In this document: positions 1 to 8,531 of the stretch, in pieces
Layout of the letters: each line of letters begins with the position of its first letter
Numbering within the stretch: the stretch's first letter is position 1
DNA from: CAILZL01 sp050248275
GTDB taxonomy: Bacteria > Pseudomonadota > Gammaproteobacteria > Steroidobacterales > Steroidobacteraceae
DNA: 64,000 bases
Direction of reading: 5' to 3'
Assembly (NCBI GenBank): GCA_050248275.1
Contig: JBFWSR010000006.1
Coordinates: 87,225 to 151,224, forward strand
Program-made: the position numbers and the translations under genes
Notes under the pieces: generated by a model
What the model was told of the DNA's origin: nothing
What the model saw: the letters and a program-made list of their open reading frames with translations, nothing else
Database searches by the model: none

Positions 1-3000
1 GGTAGCGGTTCCACATCTGCACCGTGCGACCGACAAACTGGTAACCGCCCGGCCCTTCCATGCCATACACGCACAAATAAGCACCGCCGATACCCACGGC
101 ATTTTCCGGGGTCCAGGTGCGCGCCGGGTTGTACTTGGTGGTCACCAGACGATGCCGTGGATCAAGGGGCGTGGCCACCGGCGCGCCCAGGTACACATCG
201 CCCAGGCCCATCACCAGATAACTGGCTGCAAACACGATCCGGTAAACATCGTCCATGGAATCCAGTCCATTGATGCGCCGGATGAATTCGATATTGCTGG
301 GACACCAGGGTGCATTGGCGCGCACCGACTGCCTGTATTTATCAATGGCCAGCTGCGTGGCCGGATCGTCCCATGACAACGGCAGATGCACGATGCGGCT
401 GGGCACTTCGACCTCGTCCACCGCAGGCAGCTCACGCTCGGCGCGCAACAGCAATTGCAATAGCTGCTGCTGCGAGAGGTGCTGGCTGTCATAATGAACT
501 TGCAGCGAACGGATGCCCGGCGTCAGTTCCAGTACGCCGGGAATGTGCTGCGATTGCAGGTATTGCATCAAGGCATGCACACGAAAACGCAATTCCAGAT
601 CCAGCACCTGCGCGCCATATTCGACCAGCAGATATCTATCGCCCGCCTGTCGATAACACACGGTGGGCGTATCGTTGCCAGCACTCTCGTTCGTGAGTAG
701 GGGCGCACCTGAGCGTGCGCCCGTCATGGGCATACCAACATCTGCGCTTGGCGCAGAGGAGCCGGGATCCAGATCAGCTTCGGCCATCAACGAGGCGATA
801 GCCTGTTCCATCGCCCGATCACGCATCACGGCTTCTTCATAACTGATGCAATAAAACTCAATGCTGTCACCGGGTTTGAGTTGTCCCAGTTTCCACAACT
901 CAGCCTGCACGACGGTAACAGGACAAACAAAGCCGCCCAGACTCGGGCCATCCGGCCCCAAAATGACCGGCATGTCGCCGGTAAAATCGACCGCGCCAAT
1001 CGCATAGGCATTGTCATGAATATTGGAGGGATGCAGTCCTGCTTCGCCACCATCGCGGCGCGCCCATTGCGGTCTGGGACCGATCAGACGCACGCCAGTG
1101 CGGCTGGAGTTGTAGTGCACCTGCCAATGCGTTCTGAAAAAGACTTCAATATCTTCCGGCGTGAAAAAGTCCGGCGCGCCATGTGGCCCGTACATCACTG
1201 CAATCTGCCAGTGCGAGCGATACGGTGGAATCAGTTTTGTCGGGATGACCTTGCAATCGGCAAAGGTCAAGCGAGTGCGATTGATACGCAACACATCGCC
1301 GACTCGCAACGCGCGACCGCCATGGCCGCCGAACTGACCCAACGTAAAGGTGGCGCGACTGCCCATATACAACGGCACATCGAAACCGCCCTGCACCGCG
1401 AGATAGCTGCGCTGTCCCGCACCCTGTATGCCGCGCAGTTTGAGCACATTGCCGCGTTTGACCGGAATGGCCTGCCAGAATGGGATGGCATCCCCATCCA
1501 CCTCGGCACGCATGTGTGCGCCAGTCAGCGCAATCACCGTATCGACATCGAACTTCAGCGTGGGGCCGGTCACCGTCAGTTCCAGCGCCGCAGCCTGCTC
1601 GTCATTGCCGAGCAGGCGATTGGCCAGCCGAAATGCGTAGGGATCCATCGGCCCCGACGGCGGCACGCCAATGTCCCAGTAACCGATACGTCCCGGATAA
1701 TCCTGACTGCAGGACTGCGTTCCCGCTTGCAGCACTTCAATGGTGGCTGAATGAAAATCCTTGCTGGACAGATACCGCGTGTATTGTTCGCCACCGATAA
1801 ATACCGGATCGGTCAGTACGTCCTGCAAATAAGAAAGATTGGTTTCGATGCCGTGCACCTGCGTATCCGCCAGTGCGTCTTGCAATTTTTGTATGGCCTG
1901 CTCACGCGTCGGTGCATGGCTGATCAATTTAGCCAGCATCGGATCGTAATAAGATGACACTTCCGTGCCGGTGCGAATCCAGGCATCGACGCGAATGTCA
2001 TCCGGCAGCTTCACCTCCGTGAGCAAGCCGCTGGAGGGACGAAAACTGCGCGCCGGATCTTCGGCATACAGACGCACCTGGATGGCATGTCCCTGCGGCT
2101 GGTGTCGATACTCATGCAGCGCTGGCGGCTCACCGGCCGCCACACGCACCATCCACTCCACAAGATCGACGCCCGTTACCTGTTCGGTCACGCCATGTTC
2201 GACCTGCAGGCGAGTGTTGACTTCCAGAAAATAGAACTCACCGTCGGCGATGTCGTAAACATACTCGACCGTGCCGGCCGATTGATAATTCACCGACTGC
2301 GCCAGACGCACGGCGCTGTCCATCAGTTGTGCACGCACTGCATTGCTCAAGCCCGGCGCGGGCGTTTCTTCCACTACCTTTTGATTACGCCGTTGCAATG
2401 AGCAGTCGCGTTCACCCAGGGCAACCACCTGTCCCTGACCGTCGCCAAAAATCTGTACCTCGATGTGACGCGCGCGCTCCACATACTTTTCCAGGAACAG
2501 GCCGCCCTGACTGAAATTGTTTTTCGCCAGCCGTTCCACCGAATGGAATGCTTCGCGCAGTTCGGTTTCCTGTCGGCACAACTGCATGCCAATGCCGCCA
2601 CCGCCGGCAGTGCTCTTGAGCATGAGCGGATAGCCAATGCGCCGCGCCTCAGTGAGGGCATGTTCCATATCAAGCAGCAAACCGCTGCCGGGCAACATGG
2701 GTACACTGGCCTGCTGCGCCAGCTCGCGTGCTGTGTGCTTCAGGCCAAAGTCGCGCATTTGCTGCGGCGTGGGACCGATGAACACGATGCTCGCTGCGGC
2801 GCAGGCCTCGGCAAAAACGGCATTCTCGCTGAGGAAACCATAGCCGGGATGAATGGCCTCGACGCCGCTTTCCTTCGCCGCAGCCAGCAGTGCGTCCTGA
2901 TTCAGATAGCTTTCCGCAGCAGGCGCCGGACCGATGGCAATGGCTGAGTCGGCCTGCAATACATGCAGTGCATGTTTATCGGCTTCGGAATAGACCGCCA

Positions 3001-3100
3001 CCGAGTGAATGCCCAGGTGGCGCAAAGTGCGAATAATCCGGCAGGCAATGGCGCCCCGGTTGGCGATCAGCACTTTCTTGAATGATGTTGGCTTGCGCAC
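1..3100 (-). CDS. Urea carboxylase-type biotin-dependent carboxylase (probable guanidine carboxylase), partial
   Basis: The gene runs off the left edge; 1033 codons are open with no stop. Residues 7-450 form a biotin carboxylase domain, with the ATP-grasp glycine loop AGGGGIGM (about 165-172) and EVNTRLQVEHGVTE (about 293-306), where the VEHGVTE form is typical of urea carboxylases. An AHS2/KipA-like region (about 470-780) and then an AHS1/KipI-like region follow; together they make the carboxyltransferase part. The biotin carrier domain must lie beyond the edge. I chose a GTG start because GAGG sits about 10 nt upstream and no in-frame ATG precedes the conserved KKVLIANRG. The family carboxylates urea to allophanate. 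With two DUF1989 genes and a guanidine-I riboswitch nearby, guanidine is the likelier substrate (inference from published guanidine-degradation loci). Confidence 0.93.
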   Translation of the reverse strand, partial: MRKPTSFKKVLIANRGAIACRIIRTLRHLGIHSVAVYSEADKHALHVLQADSAIAIGPAPAAESYLNQDALLAAAKESGVEAIHPGYGFLSENAVFAEACAAASIVFIGPTPQQMRDFGLKHTARELAQQASVPMLPGSGLLLDMEHALTEARRIGYPLMLKSTAGGGGIGMQLCRQETELREAFHSVERLAKNNFSQGGLFLEKYVERARHIEVQIFGDGQGQVVALGERDCSLQRRNQKVVEETPAPGLSNAVRAQLMDSAVRLAQSVNYQSAGTVEYVYDIADGEFYFLEVNTRLQVEHGVTEQVTGVDLVEWMVRVAAGEPPALHEYRHQPQGHAIQVRLYAEDPARSFRPSSGLLTEVKLPDDIRVDAWIRTGTEVSSYYDPMLAKLISHAPTREQAIQKLQDALADTQVHGIETNLSYLQDVLTDPVFIGGEQYTRYLSSKDFHSATIEVLQAGTQSCSQDYPGRIGYWDIGVPPSGPMDPYAFRLANRLLGNDEQAAALELTVTGPTLKFDVDTVIALTGAHMRAEVDGDAIPFWQAIPVKRGNVLKLRGIQGAGQRSYLAVQGGFDVPLYMGSRATFTLGQFGGHGGRALRVGDVLRINRTRLTFADCKVIPTKLIPPYRSHWQIAVMYGPHGAPDFFTPEDIEVFFRTHWQVHYNSSRTGVRLIGPRPQWARRDGGEAGLHPSNIHDNAYAIGAVDFTGDMPVILGPDGPSLGGFVCPVTVVQAELWKLGQLKPGDSIEFYCISYEEAVMRDRAMEQAIASLMAEADLDPGSSAPSADVGMPMTGARSGAPLLTNESAGNDTPTVCYRQAGDRYLLVEYGAQVLDLELRFRVHALMQYLQSQHIPGVLELTPGIRSLQVHYDSQHLSQQQLLQLLLRAERELPAVDEVEVPSRIVHLPLSWDDPATQLAIDKYRQSVRANAPWCPSNIEFIRRINGLDSMDDVYRIVFAASYLVMGLGDVYLGAPVATPLDPRHRLVTTKYNPARTWTPENAVGIGGAYLCVYGMEGPGGYQFVGRTVQMWNRY

Positions 3101-3203
3101 GGGCCGCGATCCTCGACCGCTGCCGGGTCGTCCCGGCAAATTAGAGAGGATCTGCGGGTCGTCCCGCAGTCGTGACTGCCGTTTTTCAACTGTCAATTAT
3201 CCA

Positions 3204-3848
3204 TTATTCCCATACCAGCAATTGCACCGGCGTCGGGTTGTAGGCATTACAGGGATTGTTCAACTGCGGGCAATTGGAAATCAGCACCAGTACATCCATC
3301 TCGGCGCGCATTTCCACATAGCGTCCCGCGGCTGAAATGCCATCGGCAAACTGCAACTCACCGTCGGTCGTCACCGGCACATTCATGAAGAAATTGATGT
3401 TGCTGGACAGATCGCGCTTGGTCAGGCCGCAATGCCCCTGCGCAATGGCCATCAGGAAGCTGTCCCGACAACTGTGCATATCGCGCTTGTCCAATGCATA
3501 ACGCACTGTGTTGCTTTCCGCTGAACAGGCGCCGCCCAGCGTGTCGTGACGACCGCAGGTATCGGCCACGATGGTCAGCAAGGTATTGCCGCGATTCGAC
3601 AGCAGCCTGCTGCCGGCACTCAGATAAATGTTGGCCTGGGCGCGGATGGTGTCATTGGCGCTATAGCGTTCCTCGCTATCGACGGCGTTATAGAACAGCG
3701 TGTCCACTGCCTGGTTGCCTTCCATATCCACGATTCGGACAGTCTGTCCGGACTTGACCACACCCACCCATGGCTCGCCGGCAGGAACGACGGTATTCAT
3801 GATGGCCTGGCCGGACGCAAGTTTGCTTTCAATAATATTCATATTCAT
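3204..3848 (-). CDS. DUF1989 protein, urea amidolyase-associated protein 2 (likely carboxyguanidine deiminase subunit)
   Basis: This 214-residue protein is of the DUF1989 family, usually annotated as urea carboxylase-associated protein 2. The conserved core DTCGRHDTLGG supplies the family's Cys and His-Asp residues, and an SNCPQLNNPCN segment lies near the C-terminus. Paired DUF1989 proteins have been shown in other bacteria to form carboxyguanidine deiminase (CgdAB), which turns carboxyguanidine into allophanate. It lies 6 nt downstream of the other DUF1989 gene and about 100 nt upstream of the carboxylase, so the three are probably one leftward operon. The substrate here is inferred from the context. 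The start fits the family, and an alternative Met at residue 3 is possible. Confidence 0.9.
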   Translation of the reverse strand: MNMNIIESKLASGQAIMNTVVPAGEPWVGVVKSGQTVRIVDMEGNQAVDTLFYNAVDSEERYSANDTIRAQANIYLSAGSRLLSNRGNTLLTIVADTCGRHDTLGGACSAESNTVRYALDKRDMHSCRDSFLMAIAQGHCGLTKRDLSSNINFFMNVPVTTDGELQFADGISAAGRYVEMRAEMDVLVLISNCPQLNNPCNAYNPTPVQLLVWE

Positions 3849-3854
3849 GACACC

Positions 3855-4580
3855 TCAGCGATACAGGACTTCGGTGTTGTAAAAGCCGCGCTGGTTCTCT
3901 TCGCAAAGATTGCGGCACATATCGTTACGCGATGCCGGGCCGGAACGCCAGGCAATCAGATGCACGGCGCGCGGCTTGTATATCGGATCGGGGTCCAGCG
4001 GATGCTGGCAGGACGACACTGCCACCAGCGCATGCATCTCAAAGCGCAGATCAACGAAATCATTGACCTTGGCATTGCCGCCGGCGAACTGCATGGCGCC
4101 GTTTTCCGCCACTGTCACCTTGCTGAAAAAATTGATGGTGGAGGCCAGATCGCGCGCTCCCAATCCATGCTTGCCCAACTCGACCAACAGGCTGTCGTGT
4201 CCATTCTTGTAATAGGCATTGCGCTGCTGCTGGAACGAGCTTTCGCCATACTTGGCGCGTACCAGCGCGGCGTTCGAGACACCGCTGATGGTGTCGTGCC
4301 AGCCACAGGTCTCTTCCGAAATGGAACACATGACCCGGCCCATGTCCGAATAACAGACATGGCCCTTGCCCAGAAAGGCCGTATGTTGCGCCTTGAGCGT
4401 ATCGGCCATGTTGTAACGTTCCAGCATCTGTTCGCTATTGAAAAAGGTCATGCTGACATTGGCGCCCGGCTCCAGCGCCAGCAATCGCAGCGTGGTGCCG
4501 CGGCGCACGATGCCGGACCAGTGCGCACCGTTACGCAGATGTTCTTCCCACAAGACCCATTCCGGGACTGTGCCTGACAT
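3855..4580 (-). CDS. DUF1989 protein, urea amidolyase-associated protein 1 (likely carboxyguanidine deiminase subunit)
   Basis: The first gene of the leftward operon encodes a 241-residue DUF1989 protein of the UAAP1 type. The core ETCGWHDTISG matches the TCG.HD signature in its partner, and SSCQHPLDP near the end matches the second conserved Cys region. The start was set at the internal Met MSGTVPEWV because AAGAGG lies 6 nt upstream and the resulting length fits the family; a longer reading to 4700 lacks a ribosome site. The two DUF1989 proteins probably work as a heteromer. The reaction (deamination of carboxyguanidine) is assigned from characterised homologous loci, not from this sequence alone. 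Confidence 0.9.
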   Translation of the reverse strand: MSGTVPEWVLWEEHLRNGAHWSGIVRRGTTLRLLALEPGANVSMTFFNSEQMLERYNMADTLKAQHTAFLGKGHVCYSDMGRVMCSISEETCGWHDTISGVSNAALVRAKYGESSFQQQRNAYYKNGHDSLLVELGKHGLGARDLASTINFFSKVTVAENGAMQFAGGNAKVNDFVDLRFEMHALVAVSSCQHPLDPDPIYKPRAVHLIAWRSGPASRNDMCRNLCEENQRGFYNTEVLYR

Positions 4581-4954
4581 ATCTACCTCTTGCCTCTGGC
4601 GCAACCGCTCACCGATACATGCATGGCTTCTTGAGTGCGTCACGGCGCTCTCTAACGATAACTTAGCAAGTCTCGTACCAGTCATGACGGCCAACGGCAC
4701 ACAAATGTATCTGCACCATTACCATTATCTCTAGTCATGACGCAGACGATATGACGCACCACCGCGTGGCCAACTACGATCATCATTGCACCTAAATAGA
4801 ACAAAAACAGTTCACGCATGACGATCACGCAAGCTCAAATGCACCAACAACAACTGAGCCGTCAATGAACACAACAGGGGATTGGCCGGTTTTTGCTGCC
4901 ATCACTCGTGAACAGGCCGGTCAGGCATGCGACTTGCAAAACATCACGGTAAAT
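4581..4954. promoter_or_regulatory. Divergent intergenic region between the DUF1989 operon and the riboswitch-led ABC operon
   Basis: No gene is seen here. The stretch must hold promoters for both the leftward carboxylase operon and the rightward transporter operon. On the minus strand there is a short string, ACTGGTACGAGAC, that resembles part of the guanidine-I motif, but the rest of the aptamer is missing. No convincing sigma-54 or sigma-70 element could be fixed by eye. Confidence 0.4.
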
Positions 4955-5083
4955 GTGCGTCTAGGGTTCCGGCTGACAGCAGTGAATGCGCCAGCGCTGG
5001 TCCGAGAGAGGCAGTCCAGCATTTGCCGCAGATATAACGCAGCATGCTGGATACACGGCGGGACAAAAGCCCGGGAGACAGAG
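4955..5083 (+). ncRNA. Guanidine-I riboswitch (ykkC-yxkD leader)
   Basis: All the hallmark blocks of the ykkC subtype I aptamer occur in order on the plus strand. CTAGGGTTCCG is at 4961-4971, CTGGTCCGAGAG at 4997-5008, and ACACGGCGGGACAAAAGCCC at 5053-5072, followed by GGGAGA. The helix CAGTCCAGCAT/ATGCTGGAT lies between the last two. This class binds guanidinium and switches on guanidine export or degradation genes. Here it lies about 110 nt upstream of the substrate-binding protein gene, so it should control the importer operon. Class and strand are read directly from conserved sequence; ligand identity is established knowledge for this class. Confidence 0.95.
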
Positions 5084-5193
5084 CACTGCGCGTGTTGCTG
5101 ACTCCATAGGAATGGGAACCGGCAAGGAGCAACAGCAATACGCCAGCATCTTGGATTGCCGAACCGGCTCATACCGATCATGAGGAGAATCTG

Positions 5194-6330
5194 ATGCGCG
5201 CGTCGATGAATTCCACTCTTCGTTCCCTGGGATGCTCAATCAAGTCCCGTGTCGATTTCCTGGCCGGATCGCTGGGTAAAACCCTGACCCTGCTGCTGTT
5301 GGGCAGCCTGTTGATGGCGCAACCGGCCAGCGCTGCCGAAAAAACCTCCTTCAAGGTGGCCTGGAGTATCTATGTCGGCTGGATGCCCTGGGATTACGCC
5401 AATCAAAGCGGCATCCTGAAAAAATGGGCCGACAAGTACGGCATCAAGATTCAACTGACCCAGATCAACGATTACGTCGAGTCCATCAATCAATACACGG
5501 CCGGCGGCTTTGATGCCTGCGTGATGACCAATATGGACATGCTGACCATCCCTGCCGCCGGCGGCGTGGATTCCACCGCCCTGATCATGGGCGACTTCTC
5601 CAACGGCAACGACGGCATCGTGCTGAAAGGCAAAGGCAAGAAGCTGGCTGACATCAAGGGCCAGAAGATCAACTTGGTCGAACTGTCGGTTTCGCATTAC
5701 CTGATGGCGCGTGCGCTGGAATCGGTGGGACTGCGTGAACGCGACATCAAGGTGGTCAATACTTCCGATGCCGATATTGTCGGCGCGTTTGCTTCGCCTG
5801 ACAGCACTGCGGTCGTGACCTGGAAACCGCAATTGAGCGAAATCCTGCAAATGCCCAACACTTCGCTGGTGTTCGATTCCAGCAAGATTCCCGGCGAAAT
5901 CATGGATCTGATGGTGGTCAACACCGCCACGCTGAAAGCCAATCCGAAGCTGGGCAAGGCGCTAGTGGGCGCCTGGTATGAAACCCTGGCGGTGATGTTC
6001 AAAGGTGACGCCGGCACCAGAGCCGCACGCACTGCCATGGCCAAGGCTTCCGGCACCGATCTGGCCGGCTTTGAAAGTCAGCTGGCGACGACTCACATGT
6101 ACGTCACTGCCAGCGACGCCTACGCTTTTATCAATGGCGAGAACGTCCTGAAGAACATGGATCTGGTGCGCAAGTTCTCATTCGCACACGGCCTGCTGGG
6201 CGAAGGCGCCAAGAGTGTCGATGCCGTGGGAATTGAATTCCCCAATGGCAAGACGCTGGGCAACTCCAAGAACATCAAGATGCGCTTCGATAACAGCTTC
6301 ACCAAACTGGCCATGGATGGCAAGTTGTGA
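5194..6330 (+). CDS. ABC transporter substrate-binding protein, NitT/TauT type (probable guanidine/urea-compound uptake)
   Basis: The protein has 378 residues with a cleavable signal peptide (hydrophobic stretch LTLLLLGSLLMAQ, then ASA/AEK around residue 48). The mature part has the features of NitT/TauT periplasmic binding proteins, including a FDACVMTNMD segment near residue 110. AGGAGA lies 7 nt before the ATG. The gene follows the guanidine-I riboswitch and is followed by the permease and ATPase genes of the same operon. Riboswitch control suggests the cargo is guanidine or a guanidine-related compound; the family alone (nitrate, taurine, aliphatic sulfonates) would not say so. Confidence 0.92.
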   Translation: MRASMNSTLRSLGCSIKSRVDFLAGSLGKTLTLLLLGSLLMAQPASAAEKTSFKVAWSIYVGWMPWDYANQSGILKKWADKYGIKIQLTQINDYVESINQYTAGGFDACVMTNMDMLTIPAAGGVDSTALIMGDFSNGNDGIVLKGKGKKLADIKGQKINLVELSVSHYLMARALESVGLRERDIKVVNTSDADIVGAFASPDSTAVVTWKPQLSEILQMPNTSLVFDSSKIPGEIMDLMVVNTATLKANPKLGKALVGAWYETLAVMFKGDAGTRAARTAMAKASGTDLAGFESQLATTHMYVTASDAYAFINGENVLKNMDLVRKFSFAHGLLGEGAKSVDAVGIEFPNGKTLGNSKNIKMRFDNSFTKLAMDGKL

Positions 6331-6352
6331 CGGCTTTTCTTGAAGACGAGTC

Positions 6353-7168
6353 ATGCCACGCCTGATCAACCTGCACCCACGTCGTGGCAGTGCGCTGGCT
6401 CTGGGCGTGCTGCCCTTCATTCTGCTATTTCTGGCTTACTTGTTTAGTTCCAGTCTGCGACTGGCGGAAAATGCCGATGACAAGTTGTTACCGGCATTAA
6501 GCAGCATCCTGGGTACCGTCAGGCAATATGCCTTTGAAGAAGATGCCCGCAGTGGCAGGGTGTTGTTGTGGCTGGATACCTTCGCCAGTCTAAAGCGCAT
6601 CGGCATGGCCCTGGGCATCAGCGCTGCCGTGGCGCTGCTGGTGGGGCTGGCAATCGGCATCATTCCCCTGCTGCGTGCCACCTTCGGCAGCTTTATCACG
6701 GTCATTTCCATGATTCCGCCTCTGGCGATCCTGCCCATCCTGTTCATCGTGCTGGGACTGGATGAGCTGTCGAAAATTGTCCTGATCATCATCGGTATCA
6801 CGCCCGTGATGATCCGCGATCTGGCGCAACGCTGTCAGGAGCTGCCGGACGAACAACTCATCAAGGCACAGACGCTCGGCGCCAGCAGCTGGCAGTTGAT
6901 CATGCGAGTAGTGTTGCCGCAGTTGCTGCCGCGTTTGCTGGGCGCCCTGCGGTTGTCGCTGTCCTCGGCCTGGCTGTTCCTGATTTCCGCAGAAGCGATT
7001 GCCTCCACTGAAGGTCTGGGCTACCGCATCTTTCTGGTACGCCGTTATCTGGCCATGGATGTCATCCTGCCCTATGTATTGTGGATCACGCTGCTGGCCT
7101 TCCTGATGGACTGGGCGCTGCGCCTGTTGAGCCGCACGCTGTTTCCCTGGACGGAAGCGCATGGCTGA
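6353..7168 (+). CDS. ABC transporter permease, NitT/TauT (SsuC-like) type
   Basis: This 271-residue inner-membrane permease has about six hydrophobic segments. It carries the family's EAA loop region around GASSWQLIMRVVLPQLLP (residues about 178-195), which contacts the ATPase. It follows the binding-protein gene by 22 nt and overlaps the ATPase gene by 8 nt, so the three are co-transcribed and probably translationally coupled. Expected role: transmembrane channel of the importer controlled by the guanidine-I riboswitch. Confidence 0.93.
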   Translation: MPRLINLHPRRGSALALGVLPFILLFLAYLFSSSLRLAENADDKLLPALSSILGTVRQYAFEEDARSGRVLLWLDTFASLKRIGMALGISAAVALLVGLAIGIIPLLRATFGSFITVISMIPPLAILPILFIVLGLDELSKIVLIIIGITPVMIRDLAQRCQELPDEQLIKAQTLGASSWQLIMRVVLPQLLPRLLGALRLSLSSAWLFLISAEAIASTEGLGYRIFLVRRYLAMDVILPYVLWITLLAFLMDWALRLLSRTLFPWTEAHG

Positions 7169-7907
7169 AGTCACCATCAAACGCCTGTGGAAGGAATACG
7201 GTTCGCAGGTGGTGCTGGAGAATCTCAACCTGACCGTGGCCGATCACGAATTCGTCACCATCGTGGGCGCCTCCGGTTGCGGCAAAACCACTTTCCTGAA
7301 AATGCTGCTGGGTATCGAACAGCCCAGCCGGGGCGAGCTGCTGATCGACGGTCAGCCCATCTTGCCCGAACCTGACCAGGATCGCGGCATTGTCTTTCAG
7401 CGTTATTCACTGTTTCCGCATCTGAGCGTGCTCGATAACCTGTTGCTGGGTCTGGAACTGCAAGGTGCGCCATTGCTCGGCAGGTTGTTTGGCAGCAGGC
7501 GGCGTCAGGCGTTGGCCAAGGCCCACGAGTTGCTCAATGCCGTCGGCCTGTATCACGCCCGGAATAAATATCCAGCGCAATTGTCCGGCGGCATGCAGCA
7601 ACGGCTGTCCATCGCACAGTCGGTAATCTGCGAGCCGAAGATACTGCTGCTCGATGAACCCTTCGGCGCACTCGACCCGGGCATCACCGCCGACATGCAT
7701 GAACTCATTCTGAACTTATGGGCCAGCCGGCGCATGACCATTTTCATGATCACCCACGATGTGCAGGAGAGTTTCAAGCTCGGCACGCGGCTGCTGGTGT
7801 TCGACAAGTTGCGTCACGATCCGCAGGCGCCCGAAGCGTTTGGCGCCAGCATCACGTACGACATTCCCCTCAAGCACGGCAAGCCTGCGACCGATATCGC
7901 TGCGTGA
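7161..7907 (+). CDS. ABC transporter ATP-binding protein, NitT/TauT (SsuB-like) type
   Basis: This is a 248-residue ATPase subunit. It shows Walker A GASGCGKTT (residues about 36-44), signature LSGGMQQR (about 140-147), Walker B ILLLDEPFGALD (about 162-173) and the switch His in ITHD (about 198). The start overlaps the permease stop region by 8 nt. It closes the importer operon, and no terminator hairpin with a T-run was seen after it. It powers import of the ligand delivered by the upstream binding protein. Confidence 0.95.
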   Translation: MAEVTIKRLWKEYGSQVVLENLNLTVADHEFVTIVGASGCGKTTFLKMLLGIEQPSRGELLIDGQPILPEPDQDRGIVFQRYSLFPHLSVLDNLLLGLELQGAPLLGRLFGSRRRQALAKAHELLNAVGLYHARNKYPAQLSGGMQQRLSIAQSVICEPKILLLDEPFGALDPGITADMHELILNLWASRRMTIFMITHDVQESFKLGTRLLVFDKLRHDPQAPEAFGASITYDIPLKHGKPATDIAA

Positions 7908-8014
7908 GCAACGTGACTTGATCAGGCGTCCAGATCCCAATTCTGTGATCAGCCACGCGAATCCCTGCTTGTGTGCGCCAGGTCTCGCTCGACGACAAGG
8001 AAACGCCTGCCCCC

Positions 8015-8041
8015 TAAATATTGCCGCACCTGTGCCGATGA
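8015..8041 (+). promoter_or_regulatory. Sigma-28 (FliA)-type promoter upstream of the cheY-like gene
   Basis: TAAA at 8015-8018 and GCCGATGA at 8034-8041 are separated by exactly 15 nt. The consensus for sigma-28 promoters is TAAA-N15-GCCGATAA, so only one position differs. The element lies 72 nt before the ATG of the cheY-like gene on the same strand, a natural place for a flagellar/chemotaxis class-3 promoter. Confidence 0.72.
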
Positions 8042-8112
8042 GGGCCGCATGAACCCGCTCATGTAGCGGTATGCCAATACCGGGCCCAGCGGCCCAATGC
8101 GGAGCACTATCC

Positions 8113-8475
8113 ATGTCGAGCGTTATTCTCGCCGTAGACGATTCAGCCTCAATGCGACAGATGGTTCGGTTTACCCTGGAAGGTGCGGGATATGAAGTCG
8201 TGCAGGCCACCGATGGTGTGGAAGCGCTGGATTACGCCAAGGCCGGCAAGGCCGATCTGGTGCTGACCGACGTCAACATGCCGCGCATGGATGGGATCAC
8301 CCTGGTACGCGAACTGCGCGGACTGTCCAACTACAAGGGCGTGCCGATTCTGGTGCTGACCACTGAAGCCGGCCAGGAAACCAAGATGCAGGGCAAACAG
8401 GCCGGCGCCACCGGCTGGATTGTCAAACCCTTCAACCCGGAGCAATTGCTCGCCACCATTCAACGCGTGCTGTAA
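8113..8475 (+). CDS. CheY-like single-domain response regulator
   Basis: The protein has 120 residues, a bare receiver domain. The acidic pocket is Asp9/Asp10, the phosphoacceptor Asp53 is in LTDVNMPRMDG, the switch Thr is Thr83 in VLTT, and the conserved Lys is Lys105 in IVKPFNP. There is no output domain, as in CheY. The start was set at MSSVILAVDD, preceded by GGAG 8 nt upstream; an upstream in-frame Met adds residues not typical of the family. It sits behind a sigma-28-like promoter and is followed by a CheZ-like gene, supporting a chemotaxis or motility role. Confidence 0.93.
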   Translation: MSSVILAVDDSASMRQMVRFTLEGAGYEVVQATDGVEALDYAKAGKADLVLTDVNMPRMDGITLVRELRGLSNYKGVPILVLTTEAGQETKMQGKQAGATGWIVKPFNPEQLLATIQRVL

Positions 8476-8531
8476 CCCTTGAACCGCCAGACTCACGGCC
8501 GGTTTGGAACCGAATTCAAGTGGACAGATAA

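Noticed and set aside
881..1750. Long plus-strand frame of 289 codons opposite the carboxylase
   Set aside because: It is antisense to a clear biotin carboxylase/AHS frame, has no ribosome site and shows no protein family features.
4640..4720. Second guanidine-I riboswitch on the minus strand
   Set aside because: Only a partial match to one block (ACTGGTACGAGAC) is present; the CTAGGG and the ACACGG...GGGA blocks are absent.
4875..4890. Possible sigma-54 promoter (TTGGCCGGTTTTTGCT) upstream of the guanidine riboswitch
   Set aside because: The GG and GC elements are one base closer than the strict sigma-54 spacing and the CAC part is missing.
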